The notes under the pieces: model-generated
Told to the model about the DNA's origin: nothing
Database searches by the model: none
What the model saw: the letters and a program-made list of their open reading frames with translations, nothing else
In this document: positions 9,256-19,769 of the stretch, in pieces
How positions within the stretch are numbered: position 1 is the first letter of the stretch
How the letters are laid out: each line of letters begins with the position of its first letter
Program-made: the position numbers and the translations under genes
NCBI RefSeq assembly: GCF_036321025.1
Contig: NZ_JAZAPB010000002.1
Span: 1,116,001-1,180,000, forward strand
Source of the DNA: Alteraurantiacibacter hainanensis
GTDB taxonomy: Bacteria; Pseudomonadota; Alphaproteobacteria; Sphingomonadales; Sphingomonadaceae
DNA length: 64,000 nt
Direction of reading: 5' to 3'

Positions 9256-10140
9256 TCAGATGCGTGCCTGTCCGTTGATGTCCACCTCCAGCGCACGCGG
9301 GTCTTCGTAGGATGCTTCCATGAAGATCGATTGCCTGCGTTCGCTGCGATACTCCAGCCCGCGCGCGACCTTGCCGGCGGCGGTCGTGTATTCGAGCTCT
9401 CTCGCGATCCCGTCGTAGTCGGATTGCACGATGGCATCGTTCAGTCGCGGGCTCTGATCGGGGGACACGTTGCCTTCGCCGACATTGTAGACGAGGTCGA
9501 CAAGCGCATCGAACTCGTGCTGGAAGATCGGCAGGTCGCCAACCAGGCGCTTGACGCCTTCCTCGGCCTTTTTCAGGTCCTGTTCGAGGAATTCGATAGC
9601 CTGGTCGTAGGTGATGCGGTCGCCTACCGACAGCCCGTCTTCGGGTGTCAGAAGGTGGCCGACGCCTACGGTCGGATAACCGGCTACGTCGCGATAGACG
9701 GTCAGTCGCACGCCTTCCTCTTCGGCCAGCGCTTCCTTCATCGTGTCACTGACTTTCAGCATGCCGGCATGGACGCGCTCCTTGGTCGGGTCCATCTGCT
9801 TCATGGTGATCTTGTAGGCCGGGTCGTGCTTGGAAATATCCACTGCGCCGGTACTGAAACCCATCACGGCGGCGGACATGGCGAGGGCTGTCTTGCGCTT
9901 GCGCATCCGGCCGCGAAGGCTCTGTCCGGTTTCTCCGCGGTGCTTGCGGCGAAGGCGTCGCACGAATTCGCGCACCATCTGGCCGCGCATCCAGCTAACG
10001 GCGGGTTCGATTTCCTTGCTGGCCTTGCTGCGCTCGGTGCGCACAGGGCTGGGAGGATGGGTCGAACCGTCGCGGGGATCGGATCGTTTGGCTATGGCTT
10101 CGGTTTCGATAGGGGCTACTGGTTGTGTCGCGTTCGACAT
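9256..10140 (-). CDS. GH24 (T4-type) lysozyme domain protein
   Basis: 294 aa. The C-terminal half is a phage-type lysozyme: E142, D151 and T157 in EEGVRLTVYRDVAGYPTVGV keep exactly the spacing of T4 lysozyme E11, D20 and T26, followed by GHLLT. The N-terminal 80 residues are highly charged and arginine-rich, then comes a short hydrophobic segment (about 84-100) that could be an anchor or signal-arrest sequence. No phage genes are adjacent, so this is a chromosomal muralytic enzyme or a domesticated endolysin. It should cleave the MurNAc-GlcNAc bond once exposed to the periplasm. Confidence 0.85.
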   Translation of the reverse strand: MSNATQPVAPIETEAIAKRSDPRDGSTHPPSPVRTERSKASKEIEPAVSWMRGQMVREFVRRLRRKHRGETGQSLRGRMRKRKTALAMSAAVMGFSTGAVDISKHDPAYKITMKQMDPTKERVHAGMLKVSDTMKEALAEEEGVRLTVYRDVAGYPTVGVGHLLTPEDGLSVGDRITYDQAIEFLEQDLKKAEEGVKRLVGDLPIFQHEFDALVDLVYNVGEGNVSPDQSPRLNDAIVQSDYDGIARELEYTTAAGKVARGLEYRSERRQSIFMEASYEDPRALEVDINGQARI

Positions 10141-10346
10141 AAAATCCTGCTGTCGGGTCTGGCGGGCCTCCGGATGCTGCCGAGAGCAGCGTGGCGGCTT
10201 CCACCGTGTATCGTTTCACCCAATCAACGGCTGGTGGCCCCTTATGGTCCACATCTCATCCGATGTTGCCCCCGGCTCGTGGCATGGTTCTTGACGCATT
10301 GCGTTTCGGCAAGCGCCTCGGAAACAATCCAACAAGACAGCCCAGG

Positions 10347-10880
10347 TCACGGAAATTTCGTAATTTCCGAATATATCGCGCCATTGGGCGTAAGGTCGCT
10401 TTCGTACAGCGAAAAACCCTCCACCTGCCACGGTCCGAGACGTAGTGCGCCGTTGGCGTGGAGCCAGTCGCCGATCGGTCCGGTGCCCGAATTCAGCCGG
10501 GCGATGGTGACGTGGGGCACGAATTTGCGCGTTTCGGCGCGCAGCCCGGCGCGGCGGCATGCCATTTCCACCCGCATCTGCAATTCGTCCAGCGGCGCGC
10601 TTGGCGCCACGCGGGCCCACACGGCCTTTGCCCGCCTGTTGCCCTCGAAATGGCCCACGCCCGATATGGTGAGCGGAAAGGGGGCGAAGGTGACGCTTTC
10701 CAGAGCGGTCTCGAGGTCGGCGGCCATGTGCCGGTCCACCTCGCCGACGAAGCGCAGGGTGATGTGCAGGTTGTCGGCATCCTGCCAGCGCGCAGCGGGA
10801 ATGCCCTCCTGGATGTCGAGAAGGCCTTCGGCAATCCGTTCGGGCAGGGGGAGGGCGACGAAGAGACGGCGGGATGACAT
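10347..10880 (-). CDS. thpR: RNA 2',3'-cyclic phosphodiesterase
   Basis: Member of the 2H phosphoesterase superfamily (LigT/ThpR), 177 aa. Both catalytic motifs are present: H39-I-T-L in DNLHITLRFVGEV and H123-V-T-I in KFVPHVTIARL. The family opens cyclic phosphates on RNA ends and was first found as a tRNA 2'-5' ligase. I used the ATG at 10880 giving MSSRRLFVALPLP; a TTG three codons upstream is possible. Confidence 0.9.
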   Translation of the reverse strand: MSSRRLFVALPLPERIAEGLLDIQEGIPAARWQDADNLHITLRFVGEVDRHMAADLETALESVTFAPFPLTISGVGHFEGNRRAKAVWARVAPSAPLDELQMRVEMACRRAGLRAETRKFVPHVTIARLNSGTGPIGDWLHANGALRLGPWQVEGFSLYESDLTPNGAIYSEITKFP

Positions 10881-10948
10881 GGCCTGCAAATGGCAATCGC
10901 ACGCGCGGGCGTCCAGTGACGGGGCGCAAGCAGCGCGCCTGCACGACG

Positions 10949-10994
10949 AAAAATCGGGTGCCGGGTCTCCCTCTTACCAGTTGGACCCGGCACC
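10949..10994 (-). terminator. Rho-independent terminator of the UrcA gene
   Basis: An 11-bp perfect stem, GGTGCCGGGTC (10957-10967) with GACCCGGCACC (10984-10994), is followed on the minus strand by TTTTT (10953-10949). Position and polarity fit termination of the leftward UrcA gene that ends at 11040. Confidence 0.85.
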
Positions 10995-11039
10995 GGTTCG
11001 CCCGGCGGTTTGGCACACCGGACGCAGGCGGAAAGGAAT

Positions 11040-11396
11040 TCAGCGCCCGGCGGTCGGCAAGGCGATGCTGAGCGAGGCCAGTTCGGGTCGCGCGGCTGCA
11101 CCGCCACGGGCAATGCGCACCGCCTCGTCGCGGGCCACGACGACCTGCTCCATGGTGCGAAGGCGACAGTTGCGTTCCCAACGCATTTCCGAACGGTCGG
11201 GAGAGGAACTGGTGGCGCACACGCGGTTCACCGCCATGCGGATGCGGGTGTCGAGGCTGTCGACGCCGGCGTCGCGGGTCAGGCCGAGATCGGCATAGGT
11301 GACGTTCGCACTGCGGAACTGATCGTCCGCCGCGGCGGGTGAGGAAACGATGGCAGCGGCAATGGCGGCTGCTGCGAAGGTGAAGGTCTTGGTCAT
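11040..11396 (-). CDS. UrcA family protein
   Basis: 118 aa, exported: the signal peptide ends in SSPAAA. The mature part has the family pattern VTYADLGLTRDAGVDSLDTRI followed by AVNRVCATSS and a second cysteine in RNCRLRT. UrcA-like proteins are small periplasmic proteins common in sphingomonads with no established function. It is followed by a good terminator and lies behind a 326-base gap from uvrA, so it is its own transcription unit. Confidence 0.82.
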   Translation of the reverse strand: MTKTFTFAAAAIAAAIVSSPAAADDQFRSANVTYADLGLTRDAGVDSLDTRIRMAVNRVCATSSSPDRSEMRWERNCRLRTMEQVVVARDEAVRIARGGAAARPELASLSIALPTAGR

Positions 11397-11722
11397 GGCA
11401 TTTCCCCTGCAAGGGTTACGTCCCGTTCGGAACGAGAGAAGAAGTGCCTCCTTGCCGCCTTACGGCGCTACGGAGCGGACCGGATGATTGGCTTATGGTT
11501 TCCTTACGATGGTCGAAAACGTGAGATTCTTGCTCCATATCGGCGTCGAAGTGATAGATAAGTCCGCATCGGGACGGCAAGGTTCGCGGATCGACGGGCG
11601 CTCGTGCTGCGCCCTTGACCATTGTGAACATTTAGGGAACAAGTAAAGTCCGTCGGGCCGCGTTTCGGCATGGCCTTCCGTACCACTGGACTTGTGTCCA
11701 CCCAGGCCCCACTTGACCCGCC
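11397..11722. other. Divergent intergenic region between UrcA gene and uvrA
   Basis: This 326-base stretch carries a LexA box 83 bases before the uvrA start and must hold the promoters of both divergent genes. I see no convincing protein gene in it; a 71-codon leftward frame starting at 11631 lacks coding character and begins inside the LexA box region. Confidence 0.6.
11626..11640. promoter_or_regulatory. LexA (SOS) box upstream of uvrA
   Basis: GAAC (11626-11629), seven bases, GAAC (11637-11640). This is the reverse complement of the alphaproteobacterial LexA operator GTTC-N7-GTTC. It sits in the uvrA upstream region, and uvrA is an SOS gene in many bacteria. Confidence 0.85.
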
Positions 11723-14647
<2,925 letters not shown>

Positions 14648-14738
14648 AAAGTCTTCTCCCTTTTTCGTCAGGGATGAGTTTGCCGTAAACTAGCTTTTTG
14701 GTACAGCGTGCCAGCCATTGATTGGAAGGGGCAGTAGC

Positions 14739-15839
14739 TTGGCAGAAGCAGTAGATATCGATCTCGCGACGACAATAGTTCCGCCGGATCACAAGCTTTG
14801 GAAATTGTTTCCAGGCGAAGCCTACAAGTTTATGAATTTTTTCGCAGAGTCCAAAGTAGTTTTTCTCGACGTGCGGGGTCTCGAAGTCCTAGATGGCAAC
14901 CCAAAGAATTGGGATAGGAATGAAGTTCTTGAAATTGTCTCTCTCGATAGATGGTCTCGCCAAAATGAGCAGAGAACTGACAAGACCGAGCGACGTATCT
15001 CGGACAGCGATAAGCGTACCGCTACCTATGTTGAAGGGTTGCTAACCAAAGCGAAGAAGGGCGACTTTATTCTCGTTCCGGCCCCCGGTCCTGATGGGCT
15101 GGTTTCAGTATACGAACTTACGAGCGGTCCGGGCGCGATCTCAAAAGTAGACGGGCAGGACGGTCGGACTTTCAATACATATATCGGAAGAAGGGTGAGA
15201 TGGTTGGGCGGTGTTCGGAAACGGGCATTGGATTATGCAGTCGTCGAAATGCTTCAGACTCCGGTAGCTTTCTTCGATATGGGGAATGCAGGCCGGACAA
15301 CGTTTTACGAGGAGATACTCGGCAATTATGTGCACGATAGCGGCATGGTCGCCACCTATCGAGTGGCCAAAGAGGATTACAACTCCCGTGACAACCGGAT
15401 CGCCTCTACGTGGATGGAGTTTGTCGATCTTGTAAGTGATCAGAGTGCGTTGGAAGCAGCGATTGCCAATGCTTCAGGCGCGTCTATCTATGAACTTCTC
15501 GACGCGGCCTTTCTTACTGAAGCTCAACGCAGCGATTTGTCGATAAACATCAATTCGCCAGGCGAAATTTTGATGCGCGCTTTGGGGCTCAGCCCACTGA
15601 TCGGCCTAGCTCTCTTTCCTCTTGCCGCAAACGGGGTTCCCTACGAGCAGGCATTGGAGGCACAAGTTCACATAGCTACTTTGGGTGGCGCCGTGGACGA
15701 TTGTACTGCACAGGTTCAGTCCAGCGTAAAAACGATCCTTGAAGCGATGGGGTCGGATCGCTGGATTAAGGCGTGTGAACTCGCACAGAAAGCTCAGTCT
15801 GCCGCCGAAATTTCGACCGACTCCTCAATCGAAAACTGA
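14739..15839 (+). CDS. Unknown protein with PUA/EVE-like N-terminal signature, in low-GC cassette
   Basis: About 366 aa. I do not recognise the whole protein. The N-terminal third reads LWKLFPGEAYKFMNFFAES, then KKGDFILVPAPGPDG and YIGRRVRWL, the pattern of PUA/EVE-like and Mrr N-terminal modules that open many modification-dependent defence proteins (compare WxxxPGE..., GDxVxxP..., RRVxWL). The rest is helical, with one hydrophobic stretch near SPLIGLALFPLAANG. The TTG at 14739 follows AAGGGG by eight bases; a TTG at 14718 is an alternative. Base composition is clearly lower in GC than on either side, which suggests transfer. The next gene starts one base after its stop. Confidence 0.72.
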   Translation: MAEAVDIDLATTIVPPDHKLWKLFPGEAYKFMNFFAESKVVFLDVRGLEVLDGNPKNWDRNEVLEIVSLDRWSRQNEQRTDKTERRISDSDKRTATYVEGLLTKAKKGDFILVPAPGPDGLVSVYELTSGPGAISKVDGQDGRTFNTYIGRRVRWLGGVRKRALDYAVVEMLQTPVAFFDMGNAGRTTFYEEILGNYVHDSGMVATYRVAKEDYNSRDNRIASTWMEFVDLVSDQSALEAAIANASGASIYELLDAAFLTEAQRSDLSININSPGEILMRALGLSPLIGLALFPLAANGVPYEQALEAQVHIATLGGAVDDCTAQVQSSVKTILEAMGSDRWIKACELAQKAQSAAEISTDSSIEN

Positions 15840-15840
15840 A

Positions 15841-16314
15841 ATGACTACTGCGACAACTCGCTATCCGATACTTGACTGGCTTCGTGAGAATGCTTTTGTC
15901 CTCACTTTGGTGGGGATGTTGGGCACTTCGTTCGGCTGGTATTTGCAGTATCAGCAAACAGTTGAGGCGGAGGGTCGTGCGTACTCACTTCAGCAAATTG
16001 AAGATTTCAAGTCGAGCGCTGCTCAACTCGACGAGATCACCGCAAAACTGTTTAATGCACTTGCCGATGGCGAAGAATCGAGCGGTTTGCGCTCATCATT
16101 CGAAGAAGCTTATCTCCGACATGTCGCTCTTGCTGAGGCCGACCGCGAGGTATTGGGTGTGGAAGACACCGAGCGATATTTAGCTGCTCTTGGCGTTTTG
16201 CGCGACGAAGTTGAAAAGGCGGACGGCGCGGCTGGCGCTGGAGGACGTGTTGAAGCACTCGCGAATGTTATAGTTGTCCGTAGAGAGCTCAGTGAGCAAG
16301 CTTTGCAGCTGTAA
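15841..16314 (+). CDS. Small membrane-anchored helical protein, partner of the preceding gene
   Basis: 157 aa. A short cytoplasmic start is followed by a membrane segment (FVLTLVGMLGTSFGWYLQY, about 19-37) and then a long polar helical part rich in Glu and Ala (ALAEADREVLGVEDTERYLA). It begins one base after the stop of the preceding low-GC gene and shares its composition, so the two form one transcript and probably one system. No family is recognised. The topology, one membrane anchor with a coiled domain, resembles the membrane partner of two-gene defence modules, but that is inference. Confidence 0.72.
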   Translation: MTTATTRYPILDWLRENAFVLTLVGMLGTSFGWYLQYQQTVEAEGRAYSLQQIEDFKSSAAQLDEITAKLFNALADGEESSGLRSSFEEAYLRHVALAEADREVLGVEDTERYLAALGVLRDEVEKADGAAGAGGRVEALANVIVVRRELSEQALQL

Positions 16315-16397
16315 GATTTTGGACAAAGCTGTTGGTCGGGTCCGGGATGATATCGACTGTACGTTTCGAAAGTATCGACGGCGCTAGCTTCGCTTGG

Positions 16398-16652
16398 CTA
16401 AGATGTAGTTAACCCTAAGCCTTTACCCCCCCCAGGCCCACCACACCCAGCCTCCGGCCTCTCCCGCCCCATCGTCCAATTTCCCTGCATCCGCACCTTG
16501 GGGTTGGGCGCGCACCAGATTTCTCCGTTTTCGTCAAGGGCCGTCACCCAGATCAGATGGTGTTCGGGGCCGTAGTCGATCACCGCGACGGCGTAGCCCT
16601 TGCCCTTGTCGATGATCGTCACGGGCAGGGGCGGGTTCAGCTGGGTGAACAT
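16398..16652 (-). CDS. Small conserved protein (FTQLNPPLP family)
   Basis: 84 aa. It reads MFTQLNPPLPVTIIDKGKGY, AVIDYGPEHHLIWVTALDE, and IWCAPNPKVRMQGNWTMGR, a compact beta-rich fold of a kind I associate with phage and sphingomonad genomes. The C-terminal 20 residues are glycine-rich and less typical, so the end may have drifted. Function unknown. It borders the low-GC cassette and faces it. Confidence 0.65.
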   Translation of the reverse strand: MFTQLNPPLPVTIIDKGKGYAVAVIDYGPEHHLIWVTALDENGEIWCAPNPKVRMQGNWTMGRERPEAGCGGPGGGKGLGLTTS

Positions 16653-16814
16653 GGGCTTTTCCGATCGGGCTGGCGCGGGCGTGCGCAGGGGGTTGAACGA
16701 CCGGCGCGGCGTTTCGGGTGGGAACTTGCCTTTTGCTAAGGAGAGCGCGCTTTCCTACGGCCCACGCGCTGTGCCTCCCTGCGCGGTCCCCGTTACCGTA
16801 TCGAGGCTCCTTTC

Positions 16815-17582
16815 ATGACTACGCCGCAATCCGCAGTCGCACACGCCGCTCCCGACACCACCGCGCTCGTCCCCCTGCGCCCGCACGGCGCTCCGCCCAC
16901 CACCGGGCCGCAGCACATCCTCACCCCGCCGAAACAGGCCGCGTTCTGCAAGGCTCTCGCCAATCACGGCAATGTCCGGCTCGCGTGCCGGGCCGTGCAG
17001 GTCTCTCCGCAGACGGCCTATCGCGCGCGGCGGGCCAGTGCCGCCTTTCGCCAGTGCTGGGATGCGGCGCAGGTGATCGCGCGCGATCATGCCGAGCAGG
17101 TGCTGGCCGACCGCGCGCTGAACGGGGTGGAGGAAAAGGTCTTCTACCACGGGGAGGAGGTCGCCACGCGCATCCGCTACGATTCCCGCCTGCTGCTCGC
17201 CCACCTGGCGCGGCTCGACCGGCTGGTGGAGCAGCGCGAGACCTGCGACCACTGCGGTCTTCCTCTGCTGGAGGACGAGCACTTCGATGCGGCGGTGGAG
17301 GCGCTGGCCACGGGTGCGGACGGGGCGCCGCATTTTGCGCCAGGACAGTGTTCCATGTGTTCCACATTGGCCGCCGAAGCGGAGGCGATGTCAGGGGCGG
17401 AAGCGCCCGTCGTTCCGCTGCACACGCGTCTCGCCGCCATGCACGCCGCCCTGCCGTCCGGCGCGCAGGAGGAAAGCGGCATGTCCGACCGCGAATGGCG
17501 CTGGGCGGAGCCGGAGCGGCTCGCCGCCTACGAGGCCTGCGAGGAGGACTGGTGGCTCACGCCCGGTGAATCGCTGGGCTGA
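16815..17582 (+). CDS. HTH protein resembling phage terminase small subunit
   Basis: 255 aa. Residues about 35-75 form a helix-turn-helix, FCKALANHGNVRLACRAVQV then SPQTAYRARRA, as in terminase small subunits and related DNA-binding proteins. A CxxC pair (ETCDHCGLPLL) and a second (QCSMCSTL) could bind zinc; the second is encoded by a dispersed DNA repeat. The C-terminus is acidic and Trp-rich. No terminase large subunit or capsid gene is near, so a stand-alone regulator or phage relic is likely. This gene type recurs in Erythrobacteraceae, as far as I recall. Confidence 0.68.
   Translation: MTTPQSAVAHAAPDTTALVPLRPHGAPPTTGPQHILTPPKQAAFCKALANHGNVRLACRAVQVSPQTAYRARRASAAFRQCWDAAQVIARDHAEQVLADRALNGVEEKVFYHGEEVATRIRYDSRLLLAHLARLDRLVEQRETCDHCGLPLLEDEHFDAAVEALATGADGAPHFAPGQCSMCSTLAAEAEAMSGAEAPVVPLHTRLAAMHAALPSGAQEESGMSDREWRWAEPERLAAYEACEEDWWLTPGESLG
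17341..17368 (+). repeat. Dispersed repeat, copy 1 (inside a gene)
   Basis: Twenty-eight bases starting with CAGGAC, then GTGTTCCA twice at a nine-base step and ending CATT. The same element occurs at 57680-57707 with 26 of 28 bases identical, 40 kb away. This copy is read in frame and encodes QCSMCST of the HTH protein. Confidence 0.75.
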
Positions 17583-17585
17583 TGC

Positions 17586-17645
17586 GCACATGTCGTTGGT
17601 CGGGCGCATATGTCGTTCGTCGAGCGTCATGTCGTCTGTCGAGGG
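17586..17645 (+). repeat. Three 20-base direct repeats upstream of an oxygenase-like gene
   Basis: Three consecutive 20-base units (17586, 17606, 17626) share the core ATGTCGT and a following GTCG. Units one and two match at 17 of 20 positions; the third is more diverged and its core is shifted by one base. The spacing is close to two helical turns, so a protein could bind all units on one face. The array starts four bases after the stop of the HTH gene and ends 124 bases before the next start. Confidence 0.7.
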
Positions 17646-17768
17646 AGTGGAGTCCCCGGTCGATTGACGCTTGCGAACTGCGGGAAAGCGCATGGCGGCG
17701 CTTGCATCGCTCCGGTTCTTGAGGTTGTATCGCGCGATACCAACCCGTCGCAACGAAAGAGCCCCGAG

Positions 17769-18410
17769 ATGGCCACCGCACAGACCTCTGCCAGCCAGCG
17801 CGAATTCACCGTCAAGCCGCTGTTCGCGGAGCCCTATTTCGTCACCAACATCGCCGACGCGATCAGTCCGAAACAGGTCGAGTTCGTGCAGTCGATCAAG
17901 ATGCACGAGAACCAGGTGAACCACATCTCCGACAACCTGTACCTGTTCGACAGGCCGGAAATGAAGAGCATCGCCAAGGCCGTGGACGAGGCGCTGCAGA
18001 CCTTCGCGCGCGAGGTGATGGGGATCGCCCAGCGGCTGGAAGTGACGCAGAGCTGGGCGCTGCGCAATCCGCCGGGAGTGGGGATGCACGGGCACACCCA
18101 TTCCAACTCGCTGGTCTCGGGTTCGCTATACTACGCGCCCATGCCCGATCCGCCGGGCAACATGATCTTCGAGCGGTTCAACGGCTATCGCCAGCTGGAA
18201 CTGGCCGTGGATCAGGCCAAGACCAACATCTACAATACCACGCGCAATGCCGTGGTGCCGAAACAGGGCGACCTGGTGCTGTTCTCCAGCGCGATCCACC
18301 ACTACGTGGAGCCGAACCAGTCGAAGCAGGATCGCCACTCGATCGCCTTCAACACCTTCGTGCGAGGGAAGATCGGTTCGTTCAGGGATGTCAGCGAGCT
18401 GAAGCTGTAA
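17769..18410 (+). CDS. Putative 2OG-Fe(II) oxygenase family protein
   Basis: 213 aa. The core shows MHGHTHSNSLVSGSLYYAP and LVLFSSAIHHYVEPNQS, followed by RHSIAFNTFVRG. This matches the TIGR02466-like group of putative 2-oxoglutarate and iron dependent oxygenases: iron-binding His residues and a late Arg for 2-oxoglutarate. The substrate is unknown. The ATG at 17769 is preceded by AAAGAG. The upstream repeat array suggests specific regulation. Confidence 0.75.
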   Translation: MATAQTSASQREFTVKPLFAEPYFVTNIADAISPKQVEFVQSIKMHENQVNHISDNLYLFDRPEMKSIAKAVDEALQTFAREVMGIAQRLEVTQSWALRNPPGVGMHGHTHSNSLVSGSLYYAPMPDPPGNMIFERFNGYRQLELAVDQAKTNIYNTTRNAVVPKQGDLVLFSSAIHHYVEPNQSKQDRHSIAFNTFVRGKIGSFRDVSELKL

Positions 18411-18429
18411 TCCGCGCCCGGGCGGGGGA

Positions 18430-19020
18430 CTAGTTGTCGAGCAGTTCCAGCTCGACCCGGCCGTGGCCGGAAGCGACGATGCCGATCCGCTCCGCTGCGG
18501 CGCGTGACAGGTCGATGTGCCGTCCGCGCACGAAGGGGCCGCGATCGTTGATGCGCACCACCACGGACTCGCTGTTGCGGGTGTTGGTCACGCGCACCCG
18601 GCTGCCGAAAGGCAGCGTCTTGTGGGCGGCGGTGAGGTCATGCATGTCGAAGCTCTCGCCGCTGGCGGTGCGCCGACCGTGAAAGCGGCGGCCGTAATAG
18701 CTGGCAACGCCGGGGCCGAGCGGAGTGGCGGAAGGCTGCGCTGGCTCGATCGAGGTGATGTCCACGGCATGATCGGGCAGTGCGGGCTCCACCGGTTGGT
18801 CGAACCGCGCGAAGGCGGTTTCGAAGCCGGCTTCCTCGCTGGGCTGGAACGTGGGGAGGGGAGCCGTCGGCTCCTGCGCCAGGCTGGAGGACTGGGCGGA
18901 GGAATTCGCCGCGAGCTGTCCGTCCTGCGCCAGGACGGCACCGGTGCCGCCGAGCATGGCGAGCGCTGCCGCCGGTGTCAGCCAGCGCATCAGGGCGCGT
19001 GGAAGTCTGTTCCCGTCCAT
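18430..19020 (-). CDS. rlpA: RlpA-like septal ring lytic transglycosylase
   Basis: 196 aa with a signal peptide ending near GAVLAQ, a linker of about 65 residues and a C-terminal double-psi beta-barrel: GVASYYGRRFHGRRTASGE, LTAAHKTLPFGSRVRVTN, VRINDRGPFVRGRHIDLS. These are the RlpA blocks, including the Asp-Arg-Gly-Pro-Phe loop. RlpA cleaves peptidoglycan lacking stem peptides at the septum. No SPOR domain is present and no lipobox is seen, so it is a short, probably soluble variant. Confidence 0.88.
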   Translation of the reverse strand: MDGNRLPRALMRWLTPAAALAMLGGTGAVLAQDGQLAANSSAQSSSLAQEPTAPLPTFQPSEEAGFETAFARFDQPVEPALPDHAVDITSIEPAQPSATPLGPGVASYYGRRFHGRRTASGESFDMHDLTAAHKTLPFGSRVRVTNTRNSESVVVRINDRGPFVRGRHIDLSRAAAERIGIVASGHGRVELELLDN

Positions 19021-19197
19021 GCCGCTGCCTATAGCCGAGGGTCGTTAAGGCCGCCAAACCGGGGAGGGAAGCGGGCGCTGAGGGAGGGCGTTCGGTCGCC
19101 AAATGAGGCGAAAATGCGACGAACCGTGACGCCGGTGAGGAACGACTGGACCGAATCGCCGAGATTCGCTGTCTCCGGGACGCTTGCTGTAGGCAAG

Positions 19198-19228
19198 AAA
19201 AATGGGGTCGGTATTCCTACCGACCCCA
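19198..19228 (-). terminator. Strong leftward Rho-independent terminator
   Basis: A perfect 11-bp stem, TGGGGTCGGTA (19203-19213) and TACCGACCCCA (19218-19228), with a four-base loop, is followed on the minus strand by TTTTT (19202-19198). It ends a transcript coming from the right (argG or an RNA in the gap) and insulates rlpA. Confidence 0.88.
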
Positions 19229-19714
19229 CTCTCACCGGCGGTGGGTTTCCGAAGAAACGCTTATCGCCTGGCGTGTCTCCATCTGTTCCGCACCTCGAAA
19301 GGTTTGGCCATCAGGATATGTCGCCCGGCGCTCGCGCCGGTGCCGAACCGGTGCCTGGACACGTCAGGGGATCCGAAGACCGATCCTGACAGGTCTGGCG
19401 GCCTGTCCGCAGCCGGGGCTGTCACCTTGCGTCTCAAGCGGCCCCGCGAAGCAGCAAGCTGCCCGCTGATGCCATCGACGCCGGGATTCATCACTCCGGC
19501 CACCGACGAAAGTTCTTGCGGTTTCAATGGTTGGAGGGATTGCCACCCGAAGGTGTTGGTCCGTCCTTCCTCCACCGCGACAGTTCTTCCGTCGCGTCGA
19601 GTTCGTTTCGGTTTTCGCTTTCCTGTCTCGGCAGGCGATCCAGGTAGGCGATCCGTTTCCGCTCTCGATGAATTGAGAATGCGCCGCGGGGCCGAGTCGG
19701 GCAAGGGCGCAAGC

Positions 19715-19769
19715 GTCGACTTATCCACTTTCGGGCGTAAAGCCAGTGGACAAGGGTGGATAAGTCAAC
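19715..19769. repeat. Inverted repeat with DnaA-box-like sequences
   Basis: GACTTATCCAC (19718-19728) and GTGGATAAGTC (19756-19766) are perfect inverted copies, and pairing extends to 14 bases with one mismatch. TTATCCAC is the core of the DnaA box; with the intermediate TTGTCCACT read on the minus strand (19753-19745) there are three such sites in 45 bases. It could be a DnaA-binding cluster or a stem in an RNA. Confidence 0.6.

Noticed and set aside
8866..11298. Open frame of about 810 codons on the plus strand
   Set aside because: It runs antisense to a lipoprotein, the lysozyme, thpR and the UrcA gene, all with recognisable motifs; it has none itself.
11416..11631. Leftward 71-codon frame between the UrcA gene and uvrA
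   Set aside because: No family signature or signal, and its start lies in the LexA box region. A small SOS-regulated protein cannot be excluded but is not supported.
14689..16395. CTAGCTT direct repeats near both edges of the low-GC cassette
   Set aside because: Only seven bases long, not placed exactly at the composition borders, so not evidence for an attachment site.
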